DNA of 64,000 bases, taken from positions 2,238,680 to 2,302,679 of the forward strand of contig JAYKAV010001000.1 in NCBI GenBank assembly GCA_035582835.1, written 5' to 3'. Made by a program: the position numbers and the translations under genes. This DNA comes from Phoebastria nigripes. Taxonomy: Eukaryota; Chordata; Aves; Procellariiformes; Diomedeidae. Below, one piece after another: positions 1 through 13,260 of this stretch (within the stretch, counting starts at the first letter, position 1; each line of letters begins with the position of its first letter). Below the pieces are notes generated by a model, which saw nothing but the letters and a program-made list of their open reading frames with translations, had not been told where the DNA came from and did not search any database.

Positions 1-3000
1 CACTGTTTCAAGTCCACTGTTCCCTCTAGTCCCATTAAACTTTTTTGTGTGCTGGGTGAGTCCCAATTGTTTGGATTTTCACATTAGATTATATGCTGCA
101 ATAACTGTGGCCTGTGCTGTTTCACATTCAGTCTTGTTTTTTGGTGCTAAACCCATACCATAGATGCTACAGCAATGCATCCCCAGTTCCTGTTGAAGCC
201 ATGGCTCTGACCGTGTCTTTGAAACATGGTTTGCTAAACATTTATTCAGTTTTATGTAATGCTGCTAGAAAAGCATTTACTGTTAAGGACTACTATCTCA
301 GAATAAAGAGGGAGATATTTCTCTTCATATTTATGGCTCAGAATAGGAAAACTAATCAGACCATGGACGCAATGACTACCAGAGTCATTTCTAGACCTAC
401 GTCCATAGCTAGAAAGGGCAAAAACAATCTCCAAAAGGTGAGGAGAAAACTCTCCTTCCTTGGAGGTTTTGAGCATGGTGCTTAAAACACAAAAATAAAA
501 CAGCTCCAGAGAGCAAGTAAAGACCCACTTCTTAAGATTCAACTCCATCCTGTCACTCTTGGGACATCATTGCAGTAAAGCCATTCTCTCTCCTCAGAGA
601 TCCCAAGCAACCCGAATACGAGGAGGGAGAAATGGAACCTCCCCCACCTCCCCATGCCTAGCCTCCTACATGTGCACGTCTCAGAAAGAGCCCCCTGCCT
701 CTGCAGCCGTTGCAACTGTTTTCACACCCAGCTTCGACTTCATTTCTCCCGCAGCAGGGAGAAGGCCTCGTAAGAAATTAATCTTTTCTAGAAACCACAA
801 GCCTAATCCTAGCTGTTAGTAAAATAATCTCTCTCCCACCCCACCTCAGTCATATTAACAGAGCTACCGCTAATCTATTTATTCCAAGGATGTTTCTTTC
901 AGCTCTTTTGCTGTGTGAGGAATTCATCCTTCATGTATGTGGAACCGATGATGTTATGAAACACATACCTTTTGCCTTCTTTTTCTTTTCAACTAATGGA
1001 ATGTATTAGCTTTAGGAAGTCTCCATGGAGCAAAAGAGAGGCTATTTTGTCCTCTTTCTTTCCCTACTGAAAGGGTTAACCAATTGACAATATGGCTGCA
1101 CTGGAGAATAAATTAGCAGATGGAATGACTATCTCCCAAGAAAAAATAATTTCAGTTTATCTTTTCTCCAACAGCTTACAAAAATAAATTTCTTTACTTA
1201 AAATGTCAGAAGAAACAAATCTGCAAACTAACCAAAAATGGCTATCTAAGCTTTACTGCACTCATTGCTTACTATTAAAACTAAGTTTGATCTACTGAGG
1301 CTCATTTGAAATGACAGCAGTCATGAAGGATTAGACCAGGTGTGGCCCACAATTCACTGAAGAACAACGTTATATATTTTCTGCTAGAAGGCACCTCAAC
1401 AGCAACACAACATTGACTTTCTACAGTAATTGCAAATAGAATGTCTTAAAAATACACTGGAATAAGGTATTTATTAATTAAAAATGGAAACTTCTCCTTT
1501 AAGTTGTTGACTCTGTCCCTCTGAGTCCAAACTTGCATTGAGCTACAGCTCCATCTTTAAACCAGCCCTCAATCCAGGTCTCCAGGCTGGGCATGCCTCT
1601 GCGGGAAATCCAGCTCTGAAGGCCTCCAGTGCCCCACCCCAACCCCTACCCCCAGCAGAGCAGAACAGATCACACCGGTGGTCGAGCTCTCTGGTTGAGC
1701 AGACTTCAGTGGATTTCCAGCTCTGAAGGCCTTCAGTTCCCAAACCCTAATCCTAACCTGTTATCCCAGAGTGAGTAGTCTTTAAGGGCTGATTTGATAT
1801 AAAGCTGAACCACTCTCAGTAATCAGTTAATCATAAAATATTCCCCAGAATCAACTAGTGAAAAACAAAAGAACAGAAAGAGAAAATAAGAATNCTTCCT
1901 CGTAGACTTCATTACAGAAATCCCAGCTAAGGCTGATGGTAGCTTACTTGAGTAGACTGTAAGAACAGATTTTTAAAATCGTATCATTTAAGAAATGATA
2001 CTTCTAATCTGTTTTTGCCAAAAATCCCCTGTGTTTCCACATTTGTCTTGCATCAATAGCTATTTGCCAGGCTTCTCTAAAGGGGTTATTTCCAGAAATA
2101 ACAACCGGTCCGAAAGACTTTTTCCTGAAAGGAATAGAACAGACAGTACCCAGAGACTAAACTGTGCCATAACCTATCGGTAATACGCGAATCAATAGAT
2201 GAATCTGCTGCTTGCACATCACTTCCAGCGTCGCATGCCAGTAAGTAACTTGATCACATAGAACAAAATTTTCTTTGGACAGCACTGGATGCATCAATGT
2301 TGTCACACACTTTATAAAACNAATGAAGTTTTTTTTCAAGAATCTGAAAGTCTGCATCTCCCAAATCCCCAAACCTTTCCTGTAATATAAAACCACAGTT
2401 TGTCACGCTGCTCATGGTCTCATTTTGCTTTTTATATGAGCAGCTATTAGTGTTTAGTAAAAATAATAATAATAATCTAGATTATATCTAGATGCAATAG
2501 AAAGATGCGTGCAGGGTCTTTACCTTTTTCCACCTCGCATCCACAAATTTAAGTTTCTTGCTTCAATTATCTTAACAGTTATGATCATTCAAACATTCAA
2601 GTAATAAAGGTCTTGTATATAGGTGACACTCTCTCTCTGTTAATACTAGCGTGGTTTGTATTTAAAAGTATGACAACCCCATCAATCAGAAAATTGAGAT
2701 AATAAATATCTTTGAAGAGTGTTTTAGAAGTTAGTGGAAAATTTACAAATATAAATTTGAACTCCTGATCTTAAGGCTCTCATGTTACTCTAATTACACT
2801 GTAATTGGAGCTCCCTGTGTATACAAATATGTTTGGGGTGCATATAAATAAAATTACTTAAATTAAAATTACTTCTGCATTCTTCCTGCCAAAAAAAATC
2901 TTAAAATATAAGGCATATTATATGGATCAGTAGTTGAAGAACACTCAGATACAATAGTTAAATGTTGTCCAAAAATAAATTTTGCATTTGTTCCTTAGAG

Positions 3001-3431
3001 CACCTCAACCAAACCTCTAGCAACTATTTAATATTGCTTAATATATTTCTANGTCTTCATTTTTCCTTTAATGCAGCCAAACCAGTGTTCAAACATACAC
3101 ATCTTCAAAGGGTGTCCCACTCTTATAACTGAATATGCAAATCAGCACTCAGGCAGGTTTGGCAGTGTAGTTACTACACAGTGGGTCCAAAAGTGGAATT
3201 TAGATGTCTTCACTGGGAGAAAAGTTGTTGAAAACTGAATTCAAATTATGTAGGTCTAAAAGGAACATAGGGTTTACCAAAACAAGTTCACTGTGCCTAT
3301 TGGTACAAGAGAACTGAGGTATCCTGGGCCCAAACTGGGTACGCTGGCCTTTCACAGATATGCAGAAAGATATACAGAAGAGAAGCAGGAATAAACAAGC
3401 TATGTACTGAGCCTGAAGCACTCAGAAGTAG
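1..3431. other. AT-rich unique non-coding stretch
   Basis: I see no convincing gene here. Open frames are short, lie on both strands and are not protein-like. The sequence is AT-rich and unique except for a GC-richer patch at about 1540-1745, which contains a 26-bp near-duplicate. A short perfect hairpin lies at 2085-2102 (8-bp arms, 2-base loop). Around 2160-2240 several CpGs cluster in otherwise CpG-poor DNA, but I cannot attach a function to them. Confidence 0.6.
1609..1741 (+). repeat. Two-copy direct repeat, 107-bp period
   Basis: A 26-bp unit beginning TCCAGCTCTGAAGGCC occurs at 1609-1634 and again at 1716-1741 with two mismatches. The intervening DNA is C-rich and GC-richer than its surroundings. 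Two copies are too few to call a minisatellite. It may be a local tandem duplication or a fragment of an unidentified repeat. Two degenerate telomere-like CCCTAA units (1745-1756) follow directly. Confidence 0.6.
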
Positions 3432-4365
3432 AGAATCATAGTAAATAAGGCCAGAAAGGACTTCAAAAAGGTATTTAGTGCAGCCTTACTCCCAGAGCAG
3501 GGTCAATTATACTCTTGTTATTTCTGGCAGATGTTTATCTAAAGACGTCCAAAATGAAGCTTCAGCACATTAGCATTTTTTTTAATCTTAACTATTAGAG
3601 AGATTTTTTTTAAAAAACATTAAGCCAGAAGTCATTTGACACAAGCTAAGCTCATTATTTCCCTTCCTGTGCCTCACAGATGTGGAGGATAGATTATTCC
3701 TTTCTCCTTTTCACAGCTTTTGCACACTTGCATATTCCGTCTTCTATTAGTCTTCTTTAAATAGAGAACCCTATTTCTTTCAATCATTTCTCCTAAGTCA
3801 CGTTTGCAACACCTCTGATCATTCTCCTTGCTTTCCTCTGGATTCTTTCCAATTTGTTCACACCTATACAACTCTCCAGCCAAGGCTATATGCATAATGA
3901 CTAGGGCAGAAAGAACAAGTCATTTCTTATGCAATATACTCTTATGCAAGATAAACATATTCCTGACTCACTTTCAGCTTGTGAACTACTACAACCCTCA
4001 GATACATCTGCAATAAGTATTATCTAGTTGATTTGTCCCCATCCATTATTTGCACAGTATTTTGCGCGAGTCTGCTAGAAGCGCATTTTCTCTGAGAGAG
4101 GAAAATGTGGGCATTTTTCCAGCCTGCAAACTTGTTTCGAATTCTAACACTCTCTTCCCACCTCCTTGCAGCCTCTCACCACTGTATATCCGAAACACAT
4201 ACTTACTTTTTCATCTATATTCATCAATAATGTTATTGAACCATACTGGATCCATAATAGACATTTGCAGAATCCCAACAGCCACTTTGAGAGGGAACTG
4301 TTGGTGATTACTCTTCAAGTACCATTTTCCAGCTGATTTTGCACTCACCCTAGAGCTCCCTCNTG
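3432..4365 (-). mobile_element. Ancient CR1 LINE, 3' half of ORF2 plus 3' end, decayed
   Basis: This is a 5'-truncated CR1 non-LTR retrotransposon, read on the minus strand. Its 3' terminus is at 3432, where the plus strand reads AGAATCATAG, the reverse complement of the CR1 tail. Going up in coordinate, the sequence follows the amniote CR1 layout: a 3' untranslated part near 3450-3600, then the region whose plus strand reads CTCTGGATTCTTTCCAATTT (3836-3855), then the reverse transcriptase palm. On the minus strand, 4276-4220 encodes a worn copy of the palm signature (family form PQGSVLGPVLFNIFIND), here beginning GILQMSIMDPVWFN. The catalytic FADD motif expected near 4183-4196 is destroyed. 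Homology fades at about 4365. Many indels and in-frame stops make it a dead fossil. Divergence is much higher than in the copy at 57579. Family assignment rests on remembered consensus structure, not an alignment. Confidence 0.85.
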
Positions 4366-7300
4366 TGACTTCTGCAGCAAAGGTGACTTGTAGAGAAGGA
4401 GGACATCTTTGATGCAGCTGTTTAATAGTTCTCCCACAACTGTTAGAAAGTGTTTGGAAAGAGCGACAAATGTCTCTTTCTACTCAAATTGTTTCTGTCT
4501 TCTGCTTCCTGTTTCCTACAGTAACCTATCTGCCTCCATGAAGAAGTTACTCCCCTTATTAGTTACTAGAATCAAGGGCACTTGTTCCTACTAAAGGTGA
4601 CATGATTTATAGTCTCATTTTAAACTATGAAATGTATTCACTCTGCTTGTTGGCTGAGGCTTTAGCATAAAAATAATAATGGATAAACAACAAATGGGGA
4701 CAATGGTGAAATGTTTTAAAAACATGTCTTCCTTTAACTAATTGATTTGTGTGCTCCTGTCGCTCAAGGCTGTGGAACCTGGAAGCGTATTTATGGGCCA
4801 GACTTCCCAGAGTCTGTTGCACTCAAACTTGTGGGGTTTTATCCAGCCTGTGAGATTTGAGGGCCAACTTAAAACTGAAGTTCCTAACTGAACGCATTGT
4901 TTTTCATAACACCAAAAGGCCCTAAGAGAATTCAAATTAAAATACTGAAAGTATTCATTTGAGCAATGCTTATATGACAAATGACACTCCCCTCTCCTTC
5001 TGTCTCCTCTTTTTCCTTCTCGTACGGGAATTCTTAAAACAATAAGCACCATAGAAATCCAGGTCTGCCTACTCTGCTTTTCCTTGGAAATTAGAAGACA
5101 AGTGGCAAACCAGTTGATTTGAGACATCTGAGAGATTGCACATGTGAAAGGCCTATTAACTGAGTTGGGAATTCTTTCCTGCCAAAATTGAGTCTGCCTC
5201 TATATTTGTACTTGCTTAGCAAAACACCGCCACAGTTGCCAAGTTCTGGCCTATTCCACGTGTGAGGTTTTATGTAAATTCTTTAATAGCTGATTTTGGT
5301 TGCAGGCTCATGACTATTAAAACATGATGCAGGGGAGGGAGGTCATGGAGCCACTCAAAGCTTGCCGAGTATGTCAGGGTTTTGGGGTGGGAAGTCTCGG
5401 TGGCAAATTCGAGACGGCTAAAGGTCGTGGATTCAAGTAGGTGCTGGCTCAGCAAAGGGTGCAGCTCCAGAGAGCTCAGGGCAGCTGTCTCAGTCCAGCA
5501 CTTGGAATAAACCTGGGGCCAGGATGGACCTCTCTCCTTGCACTTCTCCTGCTTCTTCAGTGCCTGGGTACAGCAGCAGCTGCCTGCTGAACAGGGGCTC
5601 CCAGGGGGCAAGAAGAGGACCATCTGCTCCCACCAAATAAATATGTGCAGCCTGAACTGCAATAACAGATCACCACAGTGTATGCCAAATGCATATGTTA
5701 AATAAGGTGCATGACACCAAACAGCCTTGCAGGGTCCTGACTATACATGAGGTGGCTGACGCTGGTGCTCTAATGGTAACAGAAATATAAATGCATTTCA
5801 CTGGGAGAGCTTGGAGAAATGCTCTTTGTTAGGAATCCACACCTATTCCCCCTTCCATCTAAAGCTAACAAAAACTCCCAGAGCCTCAGTGATCCAAAAA
5901 TGCCTGCAACAAAACCATGAAAGATAAGTCCTGACATTTCTAAGGCAAAAGGCAAGCCAAAGCAGTTCTTCCTTAAACATAAGGGGGAAAAAAAGAAGAA
6001 AACAAACATAAACCCTTCCCCTCCCTCTCTTTGCAGGTCCCCTTTAAACAGATTGCACCCCTCCCCCTACAAAAAGAAAAAAATAAAAAAAGCTGTTTAA
6101 ACAAACCACAGATGCTGTCTAAACTAACTGCATGGTAAGTGCATACTAAAGACATATGTTNTCTTCTACCTAGCCATATGTCCTTCCCACAGACATACTT
6201 TGGTTCCAACTTTGGTGTAGTTTTAGAAAAACAGAACAAGGGTGCATGGAGAGGTTGTACTCTAGTAAGTTTCCAGAAAATCCCCTAAGATTTGTTTAAT
6301 CGATGACAGACCCTAAAAAGTAAACAGTACAAATAAAATGCTCCAGGAAACAGAAATTACCCGTAACAATTAAAGAGATTTGTAAGTATAGACCACATCT
6401 CTGACGAGATGATGTTGCCACATAATTGTTGCTTGAAAATTTGTTAGAGTATAACATTAGATTAAAATGATCTTCAAGACCGTTGAAAGAATTTATTACA
6501 AAAGTCTCTCCTTTTAATTTATAGTAACTTGGTATACTTGTCCTAAACAACAAACTCTCAACTTTCCTTTAGAAAGTACTGAATTCTACTTTGTCCCCCC
6601 TGGATTCCAAATGTAATGCTCCTTCCCAGATGATAAAGTCATATGTTGTCAAACATATAGCTTAACTGTACCAGAACTATTAGAGCTGGAAAATAGGGCT
6701 TGGAAAATACCAGCAGTTACATTTTGGCATAGAAAGCTGTTGCGTCTAAGTGTATGCTTGGAGGATTAAGAAAAGATCAAGAGGTAAAAGATCACAGATC
6801 TGGCTAGCTGTTAGCATCTAACTCCAAAATGTGGACACTCCCATCCTTTACNCTGACTTTAGTGGAGTAGCTACAGCAAGCCTGTAAGCCAGAACAGACT
6901 GTGGCCCAGTGTATTTAAATATTTCCCTCTTTGCATAGCTGAATTAGTCCTGAAAATTACTTTTAAAAATCACCCAAGCCTAACAGCATTTTCCCTACTA
7001 TTAATTAACATCTTGAGTAGCTTTGAATAATTGTTTCCTTCCCCATTCCCTAATTTCCCCTTAGTCAAACCTGCAATTCACACACTGAAATTGTTTTGAG
7101 GATCTAGGTCCAGAGCATCCTTAGAAATTTTTTGACAACATCCTGGTATTGCTACTTCTGTGCTGTAACATGGTTCTGTCAGCAGGCTGGGACACTGCTC
7201 AAGGAAGCTCCTCTCCAGTAAACAGTATTTTTTATAGAAAGGATGTAAGAATGTAGTCAGTCAGTCAATGGCAAGCTGTTATCTCATACCTACCCTTCAC

Positions 7301-10136
7301 TTACGGAATTTTGTCAGGTGTTTCCCTGATCCTCTCTCTTTCCCTCATCATCTCCTTCCCCCAGCACCAACTACCACTGGGAGATACATAGCCTTCAAAA
7401 ATACAAAAGCAGGTACAGAATCTTTATATGGCTACTTTGGTTAAGTGAAAAAAAAAAAAAAAAAAATTACTTCCGTAAGTACACAAATAATTCAAAATAT
7501 TTGAATTCAAAGTACTTCTTTGTATACAATGCCTTTAATCTAAGTTTGTTTAATTCTATAGAATATGTCTGCACTTTTCTGTTAATTGTATTGACTGGCT
7601 CAGACTTCATCTTTGCTTCTCTGTGAAAAGTGATAGAAAACCAGAACCCCTGCTTGCAATAGACACACAACAGGGCAGTTGGCCAGCCAGCCACACAGGT
7701 CTGACGCTTCCAGAAATAAGCACTCGCACTTGTTCTAACCTATAAAACTCTAATACTTTGCCTAAAAGAAATCACATTATTATGGTATAATGCCTAATTA
7801 TTAAAGCATGTGAGCTAGGTAGCTACTGTGGACAGATGGGTGGGTAGGTAAAGTGATGTTAGTGTAACTTCAAGCAATACTGTTTTCTATTTCCTAGGCC
7901 TGGAGGGTTAGACTTTTGCCCCTAAGGAAACTGCTAGGGGAGTAATATCTTCTCAAAATCTACTACAGAAAACTGTAATATATTTTCTCCTACAAAATAT
8001 AACTCTCAAGTCATGCATGAAGGTAATTTCTTAAAAGTTTTAAGCACAGTGTTTTAAGGGAATTTGCATGAAAATCCATTAAAGTTTTACAGTCACACAA
8101 CTAACACAGTAGTACCAATCTCAGCCTAATAAAACATGCATTCCCCACCACAGTCAGGCTCTCTCAGCATGCATGAGTAGCCAAACTAGTTTTCTGTTTC
8201 ACCATTTGTCTGTAAGTACTTNAGTTCTTTGAAATTCAGTATCTTATCTCTAGTAAAACAATGTCTCCTGAAAGAACAAAGGTTGCATCTTACATTTCTG
8301 TGTATGAAACGCTTCTCATAAACCACCTGCTTTGCTTATCCGATCCTCTCTATGCATTCAGCTGCAGCCTGTCAACATCCAGGTTTCTGTAAGTTCTCCT
8401 GTTTGTCAGCATGAATTTAGTAGGTTCCTCTGCCTGCACCATTGCTGACACGTTTTAGAAGGAAAATTCCCTGATGTTACACAGTAATAGTTGGTGACCA
8501 GTATAGTCACCTTGTTTACTTCAGAGCAACCAGTGATTTCTTAGCCAAAGGCATGTTTTAAATCAGTTCAAAAGCTATTTGAAAGTCACCCACAAAACTG
8601 TATGCCTAGAGAATCATCATTCTTCAGCAGTTAGATCAGGAATGCATGTCAATAAATTAGCCGTGTACTATCCTTTCAAGTGGGTATACTTTATGGCACC
8701 TCTGATGTCAGAAGCACTGCAGTTTGCAAGGGGATGAGTATAAAGTTTACATTGGTGGTAATTCGGTGTTTACTTCCAGATAGCAAGTTAGCCTAAAGAA
8801 ACAAAGGTTGTCATAATACATACGTGGAATGTGAGAGAGAGATAAAAAATGAGCTTGGTTAGGTGAATTTTCACAAACCCAAATCTTCATTCAAGGTTTA
8901 TAGTATCCCACTCGATAGTTCCACTGCCCCCTCCCTCCATTTTTCAGCCATTCATTTAACATTACACTGGTTCATGCTAATTGGAAGTCATCATTACCTT
9001 TGGGTCTAACAACAAGCACAAAAGGTAACTCCTGGAGTACAGAAGGTAGCAACTCCTGGGTGAACAAAAGACGTGATATCTTATATCCTTCCACTCTATA
9101 CTTCTACACGGGCTGCACAGATACGCAAGAGAGGATATTATTGTTCAGTTGAAATGCGTATGTAATGATTATCTGTCACTACATTGTGAAAACTAGCAGT
9201 CCCTCCTTTAAAACACTTAAATACAGGAGTCTTGACTTGCAGACTTCAGAATGAAGCACTCAAATCTGAGCTGACAAGGTTAAGTATTCATAATCATCAA
9301 ATGAAAAGTCATAGTTAGTGCTGAGATTTCAGATTTTGACTTACTGAGCAGGATCTGAGTTAACTCTCTTATTCAGTGATTAGTGGGTAAATAAAGCAGA
9401 GATCATCTATGGCCCTTAAAACTTTTGTATAAATGCTCACATGGAGAAGAAAAAGGAAAAGGGAAGCTGGATTATTAAAAAGAAAAAGAATAGCAGTAAA
9501 TTGTTCAGGAGCCTTGATTCTTCCATTAGTAATTTCATACTCTCTATTGACTGTCTTGAGTAAAAAAAAAATACATATGGATTCAAGAAACCAGATGGCA
9601 CTGAAGATGAAAGCAGAACTAACAACTCAGAGTAATATTTACTATGTCCATTAGAGATCTTCTGAAAGAGAACAGGAAGAGGAAAGCAAGCTTGTCAAAA
9701 TGTAGGACATCATATTAAAGTCATCCCAAATAGTGACATTACTGTAGGGAAGCATAATTCTGAACACGCTAATGCTTCCATTTATTATTTATTTGTTCCT
9801 TTTGAAGCTCTCACACATATGCCATCTACCCCTAACAGATGCCAAGGTCCTGAGAGCAGGTCTGACATTTTTGTCACTTGCTGTCATTCTAGAATACTAA
9901 TATGTCTTTTTAGGAACTTGGTGAAGGGATGGGAAGTGACTGGAGTCTCAAGAAAGACCTGTGGCCTCCAGTAGTGTCACAGATAATGCATTCTATCCTT
10001 ATTTTCAACAATGTCCAGCATATTGACCTTTTTTTTTTTAAACCTCTTCAAGTAGGCCTCATGGTCTCACTTTCAGGAATTAAATCCCCAGAGGAACCAT
10101 AAAGAGGACATAAAATTCAGCTTCATTTCCAAATTT
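4366..10136. other. Unique non-coding stretch
   Basis: I recognise no gene or clear transposon in this stretch. The longest open frame (minus strand, 5270-5662) sits in a GC-richer patch but has no familiar domain. A 20-base poly-A run occurs at 7448-7467. A short imperfect direct duplication (AAGGTAACTCCTGG, then AAGGTAGCAACTCCTGG) occurs at 9022-9059. The motif TTAGAGCTGGAAAA near 6679 recurs near 12425 and might be a CR1/L3 trace, but it is too short to call. Confidence 0.55.
7448..7467 (+). repeat. Poly-A run (20 bases)
   Basis: An uninterrupted run of A. No retrocopy body or target-site duplication is visible around it, so it is listed as a simple homopolymer. Confidence 0.9.
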
Positions 10137-10227
10137 GGGCCAGATCACATGCAAATGAAAGTAAGATCAGAGCACCATAGGAAAAATCTCTTTGGTGCTC
10201 ATGCTTTGGTTGACTTGAATCTGGCCC
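10137..10227. mobile_element. Palindromic MITE-like relic (about 91 bp)
   Basis: Terminal inverted repeats GGGCCAGAT (10137-10145) and ATCTGGCCC (10219-10227) are perfect over 9 bp. A second, nested perfect pair GAGCACCA (10170-10177) and TGGTGCTC (10193-10200) shares nearly the same centre. The element is therefore an imperfect palindrome with no coding capacity. Ends of the form GGGCCAGAT...ATCTGGCCC are familiar from old palindromic repeats in turtle, crocodile and bird genomes. I do not assert a family name. No clear target-site duplication is visible. Confidence 0.55.
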
Positions 10228-12989
10228 TTGTAAACTAGAAGATACTAATAATCTGTGACCTCGCACAAATACCAAAGAATTTTATCTGAGTATGTCCTTT
10301 AAAAGCACTTTATAAATAGTTAGCTTTATACACCATTTCCATGAGGAAGTTTCCACAAGGAAAGTTTCCACTCGTTAGCGTGCCCGAGCAATATCAACTC
10401 CCCCAATACCACTGATGGCCACAGCACATGCTGGTAGCTTAGGTGTGGATGGAAGCAAGTCATGCTGGAATGGAGCTTCCTTTGAGACATTTAACTATTC
10501 ACCAGTGATAGAAAAACAGATGCTCATGTTTTTATACTTATGTTAAAAAGTTCTTTCAAGTTTTGCCTTCAGTGATAAACTTAAAAACAAAGAAAAACTG
10601 TTTCTTCCTGTTTTAAAAATAACACAAAAAGCTGAAATTTCTTTTGAAGAGAGTAGTCCAGGAACCAGAGAACTAGGGAACAAAGAGTCTGAGTTTCCAT
10701 CCAAGGAAACCAAAGGAAATTTCTGCTTCCTAGAGTAGCACATCAAACATTTTGTAGGGTCACTCTAGCCATCCTGGAAGCCCTTCACCCTCAACAACAT
10801 TTCTGAAATGAATATGAATACTAATACAAACGCATCAGTCTTTCCTGTTGATGGAAAGGATGGACTTTATCAGTTAGGCCCACACAACTTTTCTGCAAAA
10901 GAATAATATATTCTTGTATTTGTTCTGTATAACAAAGTATACAGACAATGACATAGCAGAACAACTGATGGAGATTACAGCTTCTTTAAGAATAAAAGTA
11001 CATAATGTAGGAGTCCAGCCAGATCATTTAGAAACATTGACTGCTTTCTTTTTAGAGCATTTTATTTTCTCTTTACTACCAGCCAGTCGTTACCAAAGGA
11101 ATAAGAATTCTTTTCCTCTCTCCCTGTCATATATATATATAAAAAATATATATGAATATATATACACACACTTAAACACACACACACAGAGTCTGAATAT
11201 ACGTATATGATCTAGGTGGGATTTAGCTACCAGACCATCCCTTAAATTTTTCAGAAAACACCTACTAGGGAGGACAGGTGCAAAGGACAGACTCTGGAAC
11301 ATCAGCACTTTATTTTAATACTGCAAACAATCAATACCAAATCTCAAAAGAAGAAATATTTTTCAGATGAACTGCTAAAATGGAATCAGTTTCTTCAGAT
11401 ATTTCTAGTACACTTAAGCATCAGAAGAAATATCTGGAGAATATCAAAGGCAACAGATCTGATCATTTTTCCTTATTTTAAAAATCAAACTAATTTTAAT
11501 TTTTTTACTACTTTTCAAGAAAGGAAAAAACCAAAATTTACATAGATATTTTGCCTCAAATGCTAGGTTTTTTGAAAAATGAGAGATTTCTCTGTCTTCA
11601 GATGTTACCTTTATTGCAGGAGTGTCACTCACTGTAAATTTTTCTCAGGTTAAATTTCAATCCAGTTACTGTAATTGACAAATTTAATCACAAACAACTT
11701 TGCACATATGTGATAGAATCATGTATATAGTAGAATAAATATGCAGGATGCATTCCAAATGTGTCGGCTCTGGTCCAGAAGCCAATGACTGAAGCAAATT
11801 TGGATTATCCACATGCTCTAAATTAAGCACTTGCTTAAGTGTTTGGTGAATTGAAGCCATAACTTTTTACATTTCTCTCCACGAGGATTTTATAATATTG
11901 TCCTGGGATATTTAAAAATAAAGAAAAGATGAAGAGCAGTGATGTTAATACAGTTACACAGGAATGAGATAGTGAGAACAAGAAAAAAATTGTGAACTCT
12001 ATCACTTGAGTATTTGAACTCTTTCTATTGCAGAAATCTACAGACTGTGAAAATCTTGACTGATAAGTTTGTATTCAAGCATGGATTAAGGAAATTCATT
12101 TTTCAGGATCTTATTATAGAGCCTAGAGACTGAAAGAAGCCTATATTCTAGCTCTCTAACAGAATCTTACAATGCTGTTTCAAACCAAGCTGAATAAAAT
12201 ATTCATTATTATTTGCCAAAGAATGTTGTATTCTCTTATAGTTCTGCTTTTTTTTTTGTCTCCTCTTACTTTCCCCTTGTGCTTGAGCAGTTACAGTTCT
12301 ATTTGGTATATTCTCAGATGTACAGTGCAGCACTGCATGACAGTATAGTTCCAATTAAAGAAAAACAAACAGTAAGCAGACATTACTGTAAAAAGACAGA
12401 ACCAAATCCAAAGCTTCAATGATATTAGAGCTGGAAAAAAACTACTAGATCACATACTAGCAAGGACACAACAATTCCCCAGCAGCAATACAGCAGACAC
12501 ACATCTGCTAATAAAAGTGGGCAATGTCTGCTTAGATGCAATGATTACAAAAATGTATTTCTTTACATATGGAAATATATATGAAAAGAACTCNGATATC
12601 TTCCACTGTTTGCAACTATAGTCAACTCTGTTTTTTCTCCTGATAACTCTGTGTGGTTTCTGGGATGTAAAAATAAGAAAAAGTTACACTTCTAATTTAG
12701 ACATTTGGCAGAATTTGAGTAGATCTAATTTACTTCATCTTCAAGGAGTTTAAGAGTTTGATGTGCTGATCTGGCTTCAAATGTAGTAGAAGCAAAAGTC
12801 TGAAACAGTTTACCCACAGGGTCACTTTTTAAAGAAATGAATAGTTGTTCCCATTCTAAAACAATTATTTAGATAGTTCTCATTCATCTTTGATTTCTCT
12901 ACATGTGGAATTTAACCTCTTTTGCACACAATGCAGAACAGCATGACTAACTGATATAATGTATAGGAAATGACTTGTGGAGCTAAAGC
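10228..12989. other. Unique non-coding stretch with AT/AC tract
   Basis: No gene is recognisable. A low-complexity tract of alternating AT and AC lies at about 11129-11190. A possible worn CR1 or L3 trace (TTAGAGCTGGAAAA followed by ACTAGATCACAT) lies at about 12424-12480 but is below what I would annotate as an element. Otherwise the DNA is AT-rich and unremarkable. Confidence 0.5.
11129..11190. repeat. AT/AC low-complexity microsatellite
   Basis: The tract runs from an alternating AT stretch through A-rich spacers into alternating AC stretches, ending near 11190. It is interrupted in several places. It is a simple repeat with alternating purine-pyrimidine character. Confidence 0.8.
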
Positions 12990-13255
12990 AAACAGTTGAT
13001 GTGCTTACAAGATAAGTGTCAGCTTGCGGAAATAGCAAATAACAATGACACAATTCCCTCCTCTCAAAGTATGTGCACTGTGCAAAGACCTGCTGCTAAT
13101 TTTCACTCAGCAAGGGGGGATGCCATTGGCCTTTTGTTACACAGAGAAGCCGGTGATGTCATTTGGCTTTGTGCTGGATATTCTGTTGCCTACCAGTCTA
13201 TGAGAACATTTTTCCCAGCTAAAAGTAGCACTCTGCTGAGCAGAATTAAATAATT
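12990..13255. promoter_or_regulatory. Candidate conserved regulatory element
   Basis: This stretch differs from its surroundings: it is less AT-rich, has little homopolymer sequence and contains a dense set of transcription-factor-like words. Visible ones are a C/EBP-like TTGCGGAA (13024-13031), an inverted CCAAT box (ATTGG, 13125-13129) beside a SOX-like CCTTTTGTTA, and a CRE/AP-1-like TGATGTCA (13154-13161). An open frame spans 12996-13253, but its protein is not recognisable and its splice context is weak. The regulatory reading is inferred from texture only; conservation was not tested. Confidence 0.25.
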
Positions 13256-13260
13256 CCACA

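Noticed and set aside
1745..1756. Interstitial telomere repeat
   Set aside because: Only two degenerate CCCTAA units are present; too short for a telomeric tract.
4738..5127. 129-codon minus-strand open frame
   Set aside because: Composition looks random, no family resemblance, no clear splice context.
5270..5662. 130-codon minus-strand open frame as a gene
   Set aside because: It lies in a GC-richer patch, shows no recognisable domain, and has no supporting splice sites or promoter.
12424..12480. Worn CR1/L3 fragment
   Set aside because: Only TTAGAGCTGGAAAA and ACTAGATCACAT match by eye; too short without an alignment score.
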